Source: an uncultured Muribaculaceae bacterium (GTDB lineage: Bacteria > Bacteroidota > Bacteroidia > Bacteroidales > Muribaculaceae). From it: a stretch of DNA of 13,387 nt. The position numbers and the translations under genes are program-made. The DNA is taken from contig CAKUKR010000070.1 in the NCBI GenBank assembly GCA_934663645.1, forward strand, positions 1-13,387, given 5' to 3'. A model generated the notes under the pieces. The model was not told the DNA's origin. It saw nothing but the letters and a program-made list of their open reading frames with translations, and did not search any database. The stretch's first letter is position 1; each line of letters opens with the position of its first letter. Below, piece after piece: positions 13,387 through 13,387 of this stretch.

Positions 13387-13387
13387 C

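Noticed and set aside
13362..13387. Plus-strand ATG frame running off the right edge
   Set aside because: Only eight codons are visible and no convincing promoter precedes it, so a gene start cannot be supported.

Overview
The window looks like ordinary chromosome from a fairly GC-rich member of the Bacteroidales, most likely the Muribaculaceae. Three things support this. Several genes read like Bacteroidales orthologues, including MiaB, a DUF5683 protein, a DUF4296 lipoprotein, and a TraR/DksA protein without its zinc cysteines. Start codons lack clear Shine-Dalgarno sequences. Most convincing, three promoters fit the Bacteroidetes sigma-ABfr pattern exactly: TTTG or TTG, 20 bases, then TAnnTTTG. 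The genus cannot be fixed from what is visible.

Layout, left to right. At 204-1703 (minus) is an acetyl-CoA hydrolase / succinyl-CoA:acetate CoA-transferase. It diverges from miaB (1771-3153, plus), and the two promoters overlap face to face. miaB overlaps a MATE-family exporter by one base (3153-4505). A second rightward cluster follows: parA (4638-5441), parB (5438-6328) and a DUF5683 membrane protein (6325-7098), joined by 4-base ATGA overlaps. Then come an MltD-like lytic transglycosylase with LysM domains (7259-9283) and an unrecognised acidic protein with a C-terminal membrane anchor (9363-9872). A 14-bp hairpin separates this cluster from a leftward block.

Read in the direction of transcription, the leftward block contains a lipocalin-like lipoprotein with its own terminator (12626-13189). 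Next is an operon of a TraR/DksA regulator (11973-12344), signal peptidase II lspA (11238-11930), a DUF4296 lipoprotein (10291-11241) and a small unknown protein (10058-10294). A tRNA-Leu(UAA) with its own promoter (9916-10000) closes the block.

Functionally, the rightward cluster links chromosome segregation (ParAB) to envelope remodelling (MltD and two small membrane proteins). The leftward operon pairs the lipoprotein signal peptidase with a likely lipoprotein substrate and a transcription regulator. I see no CRISPR array, transposase, integrase, phage gene, toxin-antitoxin pair or defence system. I do not see an undescribed multi-gene system. The best leads are the overlapping divergent promoters, the acidic tail-anchored protein beside parAB-mltD, the 78-residue protein coupled to the DUF4296 gene, and the alternative upstream start of the TraR/DksA gene.
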